Notes: generated by a model from the letters alone, not told the origin. DNA of 64,000 bases from Mesobacterium_A sp034670065 (GCA_034670065.1 JAXMOG010000001.1:868001-932000); one strand, 5' to 3'. Positions 25,758-34,622 are shown, counted from the stretch's first letter. Numbers and translations: made by a program.

Positions 25758-26815
25758 TAGAAGTCGCACGCTTTTGCTTGCTCAATGATCGCGGCCTGAT
25801 CGAAATCCATAACTTTCTCGTAAAAGCCAGGGATCGAGGTAAGGAAAACATCCTTCGCAATAGGTTCTGGGATCATATCTGCGAAGACCAAATAGTCTTG
25901 CAATCCAGCCCATGTCTCGTCCGAAACCTTGCCTTCGATCTCGCCCAGTTTTGCAGCGGCGCTGTAGCCCGCGATCTTGGAGTTCAAGATGTTGAGATCC
26001 CAGGCTTTCGAGGTTGCCTCATCAGGGCCCTGAGACACGGTATCGGGAAAGTCGCGCCAGAACAGTTCGAGCGCGCATTCCGGGTTGGTGCGGGCGAACA
26101 GAATGGCTTTCATCATCCCGCGGGATACGCCGATCACCGCATCCGGGTTCTCCGTTTCAAAGGTGCCGGTCGTGCCGATCACATAGTCGGGCTGTCCAGT
26201 CCATGCGGCCGGCGCAAATGTTTCCAACGGTGTGTCTGTATTTTCATAGGCAGCAACGGCAGATCCCCAGTACAGCAGTGCGTCCACGTCGCCGTTCTTC
26301 AGCGCTTCCAGTGGTGCGGCACCAAAACCTACGGGAATAACTTCGACGCTGTCCGCAGAAACGCCGGATGTCGACAGGAAGGATTTAAGCAAGGGGATGC
26401 CACCTGTCGACAGGCTGATCATGCCGATCTTTTTGCCTTCGAGCGCTTTTCCATCTGTGATCTCGCTGCCCTCGGGAACAACAAATTTCCAGTCGGTTAC
26501 GCCGTGAGCGACCAAGACTTTCAGCGGCAGATCATTCAGCGCAATACCTTGCAACAAAGCGCCGACATTCCCTTCGACGATATCCGCACCGCCACCGATC
26601 ACCTGCTGAACAGCTTGCAACGTCCCGCCCGTGGTCAACAGTTCGACGTCCAATCCTTCTTCTTTCCAATAGCCAAGCGCCTCAGGCAGCGTGACGTTTG
26701 GATATGCGATGTTCAATGTACTTGTCCCGAGGGCCAGCCTCACGGTCTTCATTTCGTCTGCTGCGGCAGGAAGGGCCGCCGCCATAAGAACGATACTTGC
26801 GATATGTGATTTCAT
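25757..26815 (-). CDS. ABC transporter substrate-binding protein, NitT/TauT family
   Basis: The 352-residue protein starts with a Sec signal peptide of about 19 residues (ending PAAADE). The mature protein has the NMT1/SsuA-like pattern: LALGTSTLNIAYPNVTLPEA, YWKEEGLDVELLTTGG, AVQQVIGGGADI and GKKIGMISLSTGG. It captures the operon's substrate in the periplasm and is the first gene of the operon. Its promoter region holds two tandem LacI-type operators. The ligand class (sulfonate, nitrile, heterocycle or amino-acid derivative) cannot be fixed from sequence. Confidence 0.92.
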   Translation of the reverse strand: MKSHIASIVLMAAALPAAADEMKTVRLALGTSTLNIAYPNVTLPEALGYWKEEGLDVELLTTGGTLQAVQQVIGGGADIVEGNVGALLQGIALNDLPLKVLVAHGVTDWKFVVPEGSEITDGKALEGKKIGMISLSTGGIPLLKSFLSTSGVSADSVEVIPVGFGAAPLEALKNGDVDALLYWGSAVAAYENTDTPLETFAPAAWTGQPDYVIGTTGTFETENPDAVIGVSRGMMKAILFARTNPECALELFWRDFPDTVSQGPDEATSKAWDLNILNSKIAGYSAAAKLGEIEGKVSDETWAGLQDYLVFADMIPEPIAKDVFLTSIPGFYEKVMDFDQAAIIEQAKACDF

Positions 26816-26833
26816 GATTGCTCCAAGACTTAA

Positions 26834-26845
26834 GAAACCGGTTTC
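26834..26845. promoter_or_regulatory. LacI-type operator, proximal, perfect palindrome
   Basis: GAAACCGGTTTC is a perfect 12-bp palindrome with the central CG of LacI-family sites. It ends 19 bp before the start codon of the ABC binding-protein gene. The LacI regulator encoded in the same operon is its likely partner. Confidence 0.8.
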
Positions 26846-26854
26846 ATTGACTAT

Positions 26855-26866
26855 GAAACCGGTTAC
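26855..26866. promoter_or_regulatory. LacI-type operator, distal
   Basis: GAAACCGGTTAC differs from the proximal site by one base. The two centres are 21 bp apart, two helical turns, so two dimers would sit on the same DNA face. Confidence 0.75.
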
Positions 26867-27535
26867 ATGCCCTCTCCGATGCCCTCTACATGATCAGAAG
26901 AAGATTCATGGGATTTCCCCGGCATCGCTCAAATTTTCGGCGCAATCGTTTCCACAAGTCCAAATTTGTTGCAGCTAATTCCACTTAGCCTCCAACTTCC
27001 GGCAGGTTTTCGATGACCAACTTCTGCGTTTACCACGACGTCAAAGAGTCGCGCTTTCATGGCAAACGGCAGCAAACCATCCTGTTGAGCGTGGCGATAT
27101 TTCCAAACCAAGGCCGGCGTCGCACTACCGCACAGGCCAGCCTGGACGTCGATTATCGGGCGCACATTGGCCCCACCAACTGTATCGAAAAATCTAACTA
27201 GGCCGCGCACGAAGGAGGGAAAAAGAAAGGCCGTCTCAGATCAGTGCACCAAACTCAAAGTTTCGAATTTCCCTCATGATCCAACCGCCACCTGTCGCCA
27301 GAAGAGGACTGCAACGCTTTGGCAACGGAAAGGACGGGACGATTGGCTGGCCCGCGCGAAGACATGTGCGAAGGTCGGCAACGCGGGACTAAGCCGCCAA
27401 ACAGAAGTCCTTATTGAGCGTCCGCTTTGAGTTCGCGGCCTTCAAACGCGTGTTCTCGGTGATGTGGGATCAAAAGGAGAATGGGCACTCAATTCCAAAT
27501 CGGCTTATCGGGACTGACTGCCGACATGGTGGCGT
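26867..27535. other. intergenic region without a supported gene
   Basis: About 670 bp between the LacI operon and the hybrid kinase. Frames of 62-93 codons occur on both strands but show no family pattern. No terminator for the kinase gene with a clear T-run was recognised. The base composition and lack of coding signal suggest decayed sequence. Confidence 0.5.
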
Positions 27536-29701
27536 TCAGGACGATGACTGAATTCCTGCTTCTACCTGTGCAACGCTTTTGCCGATGAGGTCAATCAAGT
27601 CTTCAACGGTTTCAGCGGTAAACTGTTCCATATTGCGCATTTCTTCTGCCATTTTCGCGGCACTGGCTAAGCCCAGTGTCGAGGTTGCGCCTTTCAAGCT
27701 ATGCAATGCAGCATCGACGCGTTCTCCATCGTCTCCGCGCGGTTTTGCACGAACGAGTGACCGTAAGTCCCGCCCATCATCGGCAATTTGCCCAAGAAGT
27801 TCTGAGAACAATGCCGCGCCCAGTTCATTTCTCACGGCGTTTAACTGCTGTCTATCGATCAAGGTGTCTTTGGGGAATGGTTCAGCTAGCGTTGCGTAGG
27901 TCTTAAAGATATATGAAATTTTCGAACGCGTGATCGGCTTGGCCAAGAAATCATCCATTCCAGCGTTCAAACAACCTTGTCGGTCTTCCTCAAATGCGTT
28001 GGCTGTCAGACCAATGATAGGAGCGGAAAACCCCAATTTTCGCAATTCCCGCGTTGCCGCTATGCCGTCCATGACAGGCATTTGAAGGTCCATAACAACA
28101 AAATCAAACGCCGCGCCTACGCTGCTTTGGATTGCAGCTTGACCATCGTTAGCAGTTTCAACCGATGCACCGAAACTTTCCAACAGCGCTTTTGCGACTT
28201 CTCGGTTGACTGCATTATCTTCGACCAACAGAACTTTGCTATTGTATCTTAAAGTCCCGTCTTCTTCATCTACTGACGCATTCATATCCACAGTTTCGGC
28301 CTGACCTACTATTTCAATGGGCACTTCCAGCCAAAACGTAGTCCCCTGAGCCTCTTTACTGTCTACGCCTATGCGTCCGCCTAAACCTTCGATGATCCGT
28401 TTGGAAATCGCCAACCCAAGGCCGGTTCCCCCAAAGCGTCGGGATGACGAGTTTTCAATCTGGTTGAAATTCTGAAAGAGTTTAGGGATATCGGCCTGCG
28501 GAATCCCGATGCCGGAGTCCTCCACCTCAATCCTCATCGTCGTGTCCTGCGGCGTCGAAATACGGACATTAATGGTTCCTGACGGAGTGAATTTGATGGC
28601 GTTACCGATCAAATTTATCAGGACTTGCCGTAGTCGGACGTCATCTGTTGACACGATCAAGGCAGGTCTTTCGATCGTAAGGGACAGGTTTGCATCCACC
28701 AGCCGTTGTCGGAAAACATCATGCAAAATGTCCGTAAGTTCAGGTAAAGAAAGTTGCGCCAACTGATAGGTCAACCCATTTGCATCAAGGTTGGAAAAAT
28801 CCAGAATGTCGTTGATGACATCCAGCAAAAGGTGACTTGATCTCCTGATCGTCAGGGTGCGGCGCGCTTGCACGGGGTCAAGATCGGTATCGTCCAGCAA
28901 ATCGACCGCGCCGATGATACCATTGAGAGGTGTGCGTATCTCGTGGCTCATGGTGGCCAGAAAAAGCGACTTCGCATGTGTTGCGGCCTGCGCAGTCTTT
29001 GCGATTTCGGCATTGCGGACAGACAGCTCCTTGAGTTGGCGCTGTGTATTTGCGATCAACCGCAGTTGCACAAATTGAAGAACGATTGTGCAGATAAAGA
29101 CCAGTGCTGTGAATCCCACGACGGTCGCAAGACGCCCGTAGTCGGATGAGGTCTGGATCCGAGCCGTTGCACGGGCTGATCCAAGTATGTCGTTTGTCGC
29201 AATGACCAGATCGTTGCTTTGCCGCTGCAGTCTTTGGGCGTCCCCCAACAGCGAACTTAGCGAATTCACCAAAAGCGATGGGCTGTTTGCCGTGGCATCA
29301 ATGCGGTCCGTCATTGACCGGATACCTGCCTGAAGCGCCGTTGCTTGTTCGCTCAGGATGGTGGACTCGCTGAACCGCTCAGAAAAGAACCCGGCGTCTA
29401 GCAAGGTCATCCGGCTATATACCAAATCAAACGTCAAATAAATCCGGTCAAGCGCTTGAGGCGTGCCCGCCTTTTGAGCTGTCAAAATGGCCTCAACCAG
29501 ACGAGATGCCTCACGATGGGTCTGGAACACGGCCCACATGGCATCTTCGCGCACGCTGGTCAGGGTCGCTTGCTGCCGGTCGCGCAGATTTACAAACAAG
29601 AAGGCAGACAAGGCGATTAACACGACACTCAGCGCCATCAAGACAGACGTCGCTCCCTTGATGACCCGTGGTGAAACGCGGGTCGTTTTGGGTTGCGTCA
29701 C
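27536..29701 (-). CDS. hybrid sensor histidine kinase with receiver and HPt domains
   Basis: The protein is 721 residues from a GTG at 29701 that follows the upstream stop codon at once; an ATG at 29761 would overlap that gene by 59 bp and lacks a ribosome binding site. Order of parts: membrane segment at about 20-38, a periplasmic helical sensor region, second membrane segment at about 192-215, dimerisation helix with His253 in ATMSHEIRTP, ATPase domain with the N-box (about 363-372), DSGIGI and GTGLGLAIS, a receiver with Asp538 in VVMDLQMPVMDG, and an HPt domain with His667 in LHSLKG. This is a complete phosphorelay. It lies with the HD-GYP regulator, its likely output. Confidence 0.9.
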   Translation of the reverse strand: MTQPKTTRVSPRVIKGATSVLMALSVVLIALSAFLFVNLRDRQQATLTSVREDAMWAVFQTHREASRLVEAILTAQKAGTPQALDRIYLTFDLVYSRMTLLDAGFFSERFSESTILSEQATALQAGIRSMTDRIDATANSPSLLVNSLSSLLGDAQRLQRQSNDLVIATNDILGSARATARIQTSSDYGRLATVVGFTALVFICTIVLQFVQLRLIANTQRQLKELSVRNAEIAKTAQAATHAKSLFLATMSHEIRTPLNGIIGAVDLLDDTDLDPVQARRTLTIRRSSHLLLDVINDILDFSNLDANGLTYQLAQLSLPELTDILHDVFRQRLVDANLSLTIERPALIVSTDDVRLRQVLINLIGNAIKFTPSGTINVRISTPQDTTMRIEVEDSGIGIPQADIPKLFQNFNQIENSSSRRFGGTGLGLAISKRIIEGLGGRIGVDSKEAQGTTFWLEVPIEIVGQAETVDMNASVDEEDGTLRYNSKVLLVEDNAVNREVAKALLESFGASVETANDGQAAIQSSVGAAFDFVVMDLQMPVMDGIAATRELRKLGFSAPIIGLTANAFEEDRQGCLNAGMDDFLAKPITRSKISYIFKTYATLAEPFPKDTLIDRQQLNAVRNELGAALFSELLGQIADDGRDLRSLVRAKPRGDDGERVDAALHSLKGATSTLGLASAAKMAEEMRNMEQFTAETVEDLIDLIGKSVAQVEAGIQSSS

Positions 29702-29702
29702 A

Positions 29703-30200
29703 CTATTCGACCACCTCGATTTGGGTGATCTGCCAAACCGATCTACCGAAGTATATCTCATTAAACAATTCGGGGAATTCGTCGAATGGATAGATCAGGA
29801 ACAAGGGCCCTTTGTCGCGCACAGACATGACTTGGCCGTTCAGGTGGGTGGCGAAAACAACCGGAAAGCTGCGCGTATCTTCGATAGGGACATTGGCGGA
29901 ATAATCATTCAATGCGATCACCCGCATGGCCGACCCGTTGGCCCCAACCGCATCAAGAATGGCCGTCGCAAGAGGGCCATCAAAATCACGCGGCCCGTCA
30001 AACCAAGGCGTGTTTGCCGTGGTCGATCGCTGTTCCAGTGCAGCCAGCATGTCGAGATCAAATTGCGCGACACCATCCCCGTTTGTGTGGGTAATGTTGC
30101 CGAACACGGTCAAGACGACCGGTCCTTGCGGTTCCATTAGTCCGTCGGCATGGGCCACAGACCCGAAGAAACACATCACTACGAAGATCACCTGTCTCAT
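29703..30200 (-). CDS. small secreted molybdopterin-oxidoreductase-like protein
   Basis: The 165-residue protein begins with a signal peptide (about 1-18, ending AHA-D). The rest resembles the fold of the sulfite-oxidase-type molybdopterin domain in reduced form: GPVVLTVFGNI at the start, a central PWFDGPRDFDGPLA, and RDKGPLFLIYPFD near the end. It is far shorter than an active sulfite oxidase and has no cysteine ligand at the expected place, so it is probably a ligand-binding or sensory protein. It is encoded between an HD-GYP regulator and a hybrid kinase with almost no gaps, so it may present a signal to the kinase's periplasmic part. Confidence 0.65.
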   Translation of the reverse strand: MRQVIFVVMCFFGSVAHADGLMEPQGPVVLTVFGNITHTNGDGVAQFDLDMLAALEQRSTTANTPWFDGPRDFDGPLATAILDAVGANGSAMRVIALNDYSANVPIEDTRSFPVVFATHLNGQVMSVRDKGPLFLIYPFDEFPELFNEIYFGRSVWQITQIEVVE

Positions 30201-30220
30201 GGCATCTTGTCCTTCGCCTT

Positions 30221-31267
30221 TTAAGCTACGCTGCCGGAGTGCTGGCTGTATGCGTAAACTTTTCTGATTTGCGCGCGCGCCGCTTGAAAAGCAGACACGC
30301 AACTAGGGTCAAAGTGATGCCCTGATTGTCTTACGATTTCGTCAAAGGCATCCTCAAACCGCCAAGCTGGTTTGTAACTGCGGGCGCGGCACAAGGCATC
30401 AAATACATCCGCAACCGCGACAATACGGGCCGACAGCGGGATATCTTGGCCTGACAGGCCATTGCCGTATCCCGTCCCATCCCATTTCTCGTGGTGAGAC
30501 AGCGCAATTTCATGTGCCATCTTGATCAGATCACTCTCACCATCAGAGAGAATATCTGAGCCAACTTGCGTATGGGTTTGGATAATCTTTCGTTCATCTT
30601 CCGTTAGTTTGCCGGGCTTGAGCAAAATGGCGTCGTTGATCGCGATCTTGCCGGCATCATGCAGCGGCGAGGCCAGATAAATCGTGCGGCAGAACTCTTT
30701 GCTCAGCCCCATATGCTGCGCGATCAATTCTGACGTTATCGCAACGCGCGAAATATGCTCGCCTGTCGCATCGTCGCGCATTTCAATGGCGCGCGATAAT
30801 CGCCAGATCAGTTCTTCCTCACGTGCTCTCAATTGAAGCGTTGCGCGCTGCACTGCGAAATCAAGGTGTTCTGCTCGGTCTAGAAGCGCCCGCTGCGCCT
30901 GTTGCAACGATAGTAAATTCTTGACGCGAACCCGAAGCTCTTCCGGATCAAAAGGCTTGTTGAGGAAGTCGGTGGCACCCGCTGTGATGGCTTCCAGGCG
31001 CAGCGCGCGATCTTCATCAGCGGTCAGCATCACAAGGGGAACAACTTGGTAGCTTGGCATCCCTCGAAGTTTTCTGACGCAATCAACGCCATTGATTTCC
31101 GGCATTTGATAGTCGACCAAAACCAGATCAAAGGTTGTTTCCCCGCAACGCAAAAGTGCCTGCGTTGCCGATGAAAAGCTCTCCACAACATGGCCATCCA
31201 TGCGTTTGAGTACGGCACTGATCACATTCAGGCTGACGACCTCATCGTCAATCACGCAAATTCGCAT
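30221..31267 (-). CDS. response regulator with HD-GYP phosphodiesterase domain
   Basis: The 348-residue protein has an N-terminal receiver (1-120, Asp52 in VLVDYQMP) and a C-terminal HD-GYP domain (about 155-340) that breaks down cyclic di-GMP. The metal motif HDAGKIA has His203 and Asp204; HHEKWDGTGYGNGLSG follows at 258-273. The signature tripeptide reads GYG here instead of GYP. Other metal ligands look intact. It is the first gene of the signalling locus and is probably phosphorylated through the HPt domain of the kinase encoded two genes later. Confidence 0.92.
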   Translation of the reverse strand: MRICVIDDEVVSLNVISAVLKRMDGHVVESFSSATQALLRCGETTFDLVLVDYQMPEINGVDCVRKLRGMPSYQVVPLVMLTADEDRALRLEAITAGATDFLNKPFDPEELRVRVKNLLSLQQAQRALLDRAEHLDFAVQRATLQLRAREEELIWRLSRAIEMRDDATGEHISRVAITSELIAQHMGLSKEFCRTIYLASPLHDAGKIAINDAILLKPGKLTEDERKIIQTHTQVGSDILSDGESDLIKMAHEIALSHHEKWDGTGYGNGLSGQDIPLSARIVAVADVFDALCRARSYKPAWRFEDAFDEIVRQSGHHFDPSCVSAFQAARAQIRKVYAYSQHSGSVA

Positions 31268-31728
31268 TGCATACCTTTTCGTCTCGAGTTCGCCGCCATG
31301 GCGTTTGGAATACCCATACTGGACGAGCCCGATATTTTGGAAGCGAGGAGTGTTTCAGATTTGACTAAAATGGGCCAATGCGAACGTTTTCAGCGCTATC
31401 AAAAGACCTCTCCGGAACGCCGCGCCAACCCGTCCAAATGGACCTAAGAGACGCCAGCATTGCTGAAATCTTATTCCAAATTCCGCTTTGGCCCAGATTT
31501 CCAAGGTGGTTTCATCGACTAGCCGAAACCGGACTTTCGTGCATCGCGCAGCATCACGCAAAATGGGCTCACTCCCGTCATTCGCTGCAGTCAAACCAAT
31601 GACCAGTCTGTTTCCTAGCTTGCACGACCATGCTGTTCTTGTGGCCCTGCGTGCCGGTTGTGTGCGCCTACGGGCAATCATTTTGATGCCAATTCACTTG
31701 CCAAACCGCCTCATTTCATTCCAGGGCC
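31268..31728. other. intergenic region without a supported gene
   Basis: About 460 bp between the HD-GYP gene and a LysR gene on the same strand. An open frame of 108 codons (31355-31681, minus) is rich in Arg and Ala without pattern. Nothing recognisable was found. Confidence 0.5.
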
Positions 31729-32616
31729 TTAAGCATCTCGCAACATGTCGACAAAGGCGGTTACTTTGACTGGGCGGAACTTAGACGCAGGATAGACCGC
31801 AAATATGCCGCCTTCGGGCAAAGTCCAATTCGGCAAAACCTGTATCAGCTTGCCGGTGTGCAAATCTTCCCGCACCAAAAAGTCGGGCAAAATCGCCACC
31901 CCTGCCCCGCCCTTTACCGCTTCTAAAATTGCAGGTGCGCTGTCGATGGACAGTGTGTTTGCCAATTTCACTGACACGCCTTGCTTTTCCTGGTCTTCGA
32001 ACGCCCACTGCAAGGGATCAGACAAAGACATGTTGGCAATGAAATCGAGCGACTGCAGTTCAGCCGGATGTTCAATGGCACCCAGCTTGGCCACGTCCTT
32101 GACCGCCCCCACCAACACTTGTTGAAAGCCGCCAATTTTGCGGGCGATCAAGCCGGAATCGCGCAACCAACCCACACGAATGGCCAGATCAAGCTCACCT
32201 GACATCAGATCGCTGTGGCTGTCGCCAAGATGCAGCTCAACCTTGCACTCTGGATACTTGCGGCGAAACGCGGCGACAACTGGTGTCACGACGACAGTGC
32301 CGTAATCATGCGGCGCAGTCATGCGCAGGGTGCCCAAAGGCCTGTCTGACAGTTGAGATAATTCGCTAAAAGCATCATCCGCGTCTTGGAGGATCGAAGC
32401 GCACCGGGTGTAAAACGCCAGCCCGGCTTCGGTCGCGCTCACTTTGCGCGTGTTGCGCACCAATAGGGTTGTTTTGAGCTCAAGCTCCAATTGCGTGACT
32501 TGTGCGCTGACCACAGCCTTGGTCACCCCCAACCGTTCAGCCGCCCGCGTAAAGGACCCTGTTTCCACCACAGCTGCGAAGTAGGCCAGCCTGTTGAGGT
32601 TGCGTGCTCTCACCAT
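31729..32616 (-). CDS. LysR family transcriptional regulator
   Basis: The 295-residue protein has the LysR HTH (about 7-66, FAAVVETGSFTRAAERLGVT) and the effector domain of the CrgA/AaeR-like subgroup (GTLRMTAPHDYGTVVVTP). The ATG at 32616 gives the standard length; upstream in-frame starts would add 34 unlikely residues. It is divergent from the DsbA-like and MBL-fold genes, with 95 bp between start codons, and probably controls them. Confidence 0.92.
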   Translation of the reverse strand: MVRARNLNRLAYFAAVVETGSFTRAAERLGVTKAVVSAQVTQLELELKTTLLVRNTRKVSATEAGLAFYTRCASILQDADDAFSELSQLSDRPLGTLRMTAPHDYGTVVVTPVVAAFRRKYPECKVELHLGDSHSDLMSGELDLAIRVGWLRDSGLIARKIGGFQQVLVGAVKDVAKLGAIEHPAELQSLDFIANMSLSDPLQWAFEDQEKQGVSVKLANTLSIDSAPAILEAVKGGAGVAILPDFLVREDLHTGKLIQVLPNWTLPEGGIFAVYPASKFRPVKVTAFVDMLRDA

Positions 32617-32711
32617 GCGCCCACTGTTAGCTTTTGGCAGACAGCTTGTCAAAATCGTTTGTCTTATCACACACAATGAAAAGTCGCATATACCCCTTAA
32701 GGAGACAAACC

Positions 32712-33353
32712 ATGACACAGACAGTTACATTGCAATACATTTTCGATCCGTTGTGCGGCTGGTGCTACGGCGCCTCTGCCACGATCAGCGCATTGGGAAA
32801 ACACCCCGCAATTGATGTGCAACCCATGCCAACGGGGCTTTTTGCCGGCAAGAACGCGCGCCCGATGAAGAGCTTTGCCGCGCAGGCTTGGGCCAATGAC
32901 CAGCGCATCGGCGCGCTGAGTGGTCAGCCATTTAGCGAAGACTATCGAACCAAAGTGCTTGGTTCTGAGGACGCGTCTTTGGATTCGACCGTCGCAACGC
33001 GCGCTGTTGTTGCGGTGTCTGAAGACGCCCCTGATCGCGTGATCGAGGCCCTCGCAGCCATCCAATCGGCGCGGTATCAGGGCGGCAAAGACGTGACCTC
33101 CACTACTGTTGTTGCAAACATTTTGAAGGACATGGGCCTGACAGATGCCAGCGCGCGTCTTTTGGCGGCGGACAACGCACTCTTGCAAGAAGTGAATAGC
33201 CAAACGGCAGCGGCCCGCGAATTGATGGGCGCATACCGGCTGCAAGGCGTTCCGGCGCTGATCGCAACAGTCAATGGCGAGCTGAGCATCTTGGATGCCA
33301 GTGCCCTGTATTCCGGAACCAATCAAATCTTGGCCGCTCTCAAGCTGGCCTGA
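32712..33353 (+). CDS. DsbA family thioredoxin-fold protein (cytoplasmic, FrnE-like)
   Basis: The 213-residue protein has a CxxC motif (Cys15 and Cys18 in DPLCGWCYG) at the start of a thioredoxin fold with the DsbA helical insertion, and a cis-proline region LQGVPALIA near the end. It lacks a signal peptide, so it acts in the cytoplasm as a thiol oxidoreductase or isomerase. The ATG at 32712 has TAAGGAG upstream. It starts a two-gene unit with the MBL-fold gene 20 bp downstream and is divergent from LysR. Confidence 0.9.
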   Translation: MTQTVTLQYIFDPLCGWCYGASATISALGKHPAIDVQPMPTGLFAGKNARPMKSFAAQAWANDQRIGALSGQPFSEDYRTKVLGSEDASLDSTVATRAVVAVSEDAPDRVIEALAAIQSARYQGGKDVTSTTVVANILKDMGLTDASARLLAADNALLQEVNSQTAAARELMGAYRLQGVPALIATVNGELSILDASALYSGTNQILAALKLA

Positions 33354-33373
33354 CCACGAAAAAGGATCAAAAA

Positions 33374-34267
33374 ATGAACCGTAGAACAGCCCTTAAGCTG
33401 ACCGCAGCAGCTGGCGTCGCCGCCACCATGACCCCCCAAATGTCGTTTGCAAGCGACGAAGGCCTCAGCTGGACCCACTTTCCAGCAGGTGAAAACGGCT
33501 TCTTCCGCGCGCCTGTATTGGTGTCTGGTCCGTCCGAAGCCGTTCTGATCGATGGTGGGTTTACGCTGCCCGACGGCCAAGCATTGGCCGATGCGATCAA
33601 AGCCACTGGCAAAACCTTGACCACAATCTATGTCAGCCAAAGCGACCCGGATTTTTACTTTAGCCTGCGTCCAATCGTAGAGGCGTTTCCTGAGGCGCGC
33701 GTTATTGCGGCCAGCGAAACCGTTGCTGCGATCACCGCTAATGTTGCAAAAAAGGTTGAAACCTGGGGTCCACAATTGGGCGAATACGGACCGCAATCGG
33801 TTAACGATGTGATCATGGCCGAAGCGGACGACAGCGCGACTTTGACCGTGGATGGTTATGTGCTCGACATCATTCCTGCCGAGGGCTTGGCCAATCGCCG
33901 CTACATTTGGAGCGAAGACTTGCAGGCTGTCTTTGGTGGCGTGATGACCTTTTCAGGCACGCATGTTTGGGTGGCCGACACCCAGACAAAGGAAGAGCGC
34001 GCAGCATGGGTTGCCAACTTGGACGCCATCATCGCCCGCGCGCCTAAGGTTGTTGTGCCGGGTCACATGACACTGGATGCACAGCTGGGTCTTGAAGCTG
34101 TGGAATTCACCAAGGCCTATCTTTTGGCCATCGAAGACGAGCTGACCAAAGCCAACACCTCTGAAGAGCTGAGTGCCGCGATGACAGCACGCTATCCCGA
34201 CTTGGGTATGGGCGTGGCCTTGGCCATCGGCGCAAAGGTTCTGACTGGCGAGATGAAATGGGGCTAG
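33374..34267 (+). CDS. exported metallo-beta-lactamase-fold protein without the HxHxDH motif
   Basis: The 297-residue protein has an N-terminal NRRTALK signal sequence (1-27) that may be Tat-dependent. The MBL fold is seen in AVLIDGGFTLPDGQALADAI and in the late GGVMTFSGTHVWVADT and VVPGHM. At the metal motif, where THxHxDH is expected, it reads SQSDPDFYF (88-96), so all three metal histidines of that motif are missing. It is probably not a standard zinc hydrolase; relatives with a partial motif (HGDPD-type) exist as I recall. It forms a unit with the DsbA-like gene. A terminator follows 50 bp downstream. Confidence 0.8.
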   Translation: MNRRTALKLTAAAGVAATMTPQMSFASDEGLSWTHFPAGENGFFRAPVLVSGPSEAVLIDGGFTLPDGQALADAIKATGKTLTTIYVSQSDPDFYFSLRPIVEAFPEARVIAASETVAAITANVAKKVETWGPQLGEYGPQSVNDVIMAEADDSATLTVDGYVLDIIPAEGLANRRYIWSEDLQAVFGGVMTFSGTHVWVADTQTKEERAAWVANLDAIIARAPKVVVPGHMTLDAQLGLEAVEFTKAYLLAIEDELTKANTSEELSAAMTARYPDLGMGVALAIGAKVLTGEMKWG

Positions 34268-34316
34268 GTCGATTGCCGATCCCTTTCGGGTTTGCGGTCT
34301 AGAAAGCCAGCTCAAG

Positions 34317-34345
34317 AGTACGGTCAGGGCCGCCTTGACCGTACT
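34317..34345 (+). terminator. terminator after the DsbA/MBL-fold unit
   Basis: AGTACGGTCA and its exact complement TGACCGTACT form a 10-bp stem with a 9-nt loop, followed by TCTTCTTGT. The T-tract is imperfect, so termination may be partial. Confidence 0.7.
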
Positions 34346-34366
34346 TCTTCTTGTGATCTCGCCCCC

Positions 34367-34561
34367 TTAAACGCCAATGCTCATACGCTCCTCCGCTAGG
34401 CGCGAGACTTCGATGACCTCACATCTCGCTAGATGACCCTGAATTACTGGCGCAGCTTTGTGGATTTTGTCATCATGCGCAACGGTCTGAACGCGCCCAA
34501 CCCAGAACATACCCGCTGAACGCTCGATACAGGATTTCAATCGTTGGAACGATCCGATCAT
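34367..34561 (-). CDS. possible small protein of unknown function
   Basis: A 64-codon frame encodes a balanced sequence (AGMFWVGRVQTVAHDDKIHK and ending RLAEERMSIGV) that looks more protein-like than the surrounding frames. It has no clear ribosome binding site and no family I can name. It lies between two terminators and could be a small gene or the remnant of a larger one. Confidence 0.3.
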   Translation of the reverse strand: MIGSFQRLKSCIERSAGMFWVGRVQTVAHDDKIHKAAPVIQGHLARCEVIEVSRLAEERMSIGV

Positions 34562-34622
34562 GGCAGACTATGCGCGATTTGTTTGGCCCACGATCTCGGC
34601 CATTCAATGGGTCCTAAATATC

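Noticed and set aside
25778..26809. 343-codon rightward frame opposite the NitT/TauT binding protein
   Set aside because: It is a shadow of the minus-strand gene, which has a signal peptide, ribosome binding site and operon context.
31355..31681. 108-codon leftward frame in the gap after the HD-GYP gene
   Set aside because: Arg/Ala-rich with no pattern and no ribosome binding site; likely decayed DNA.
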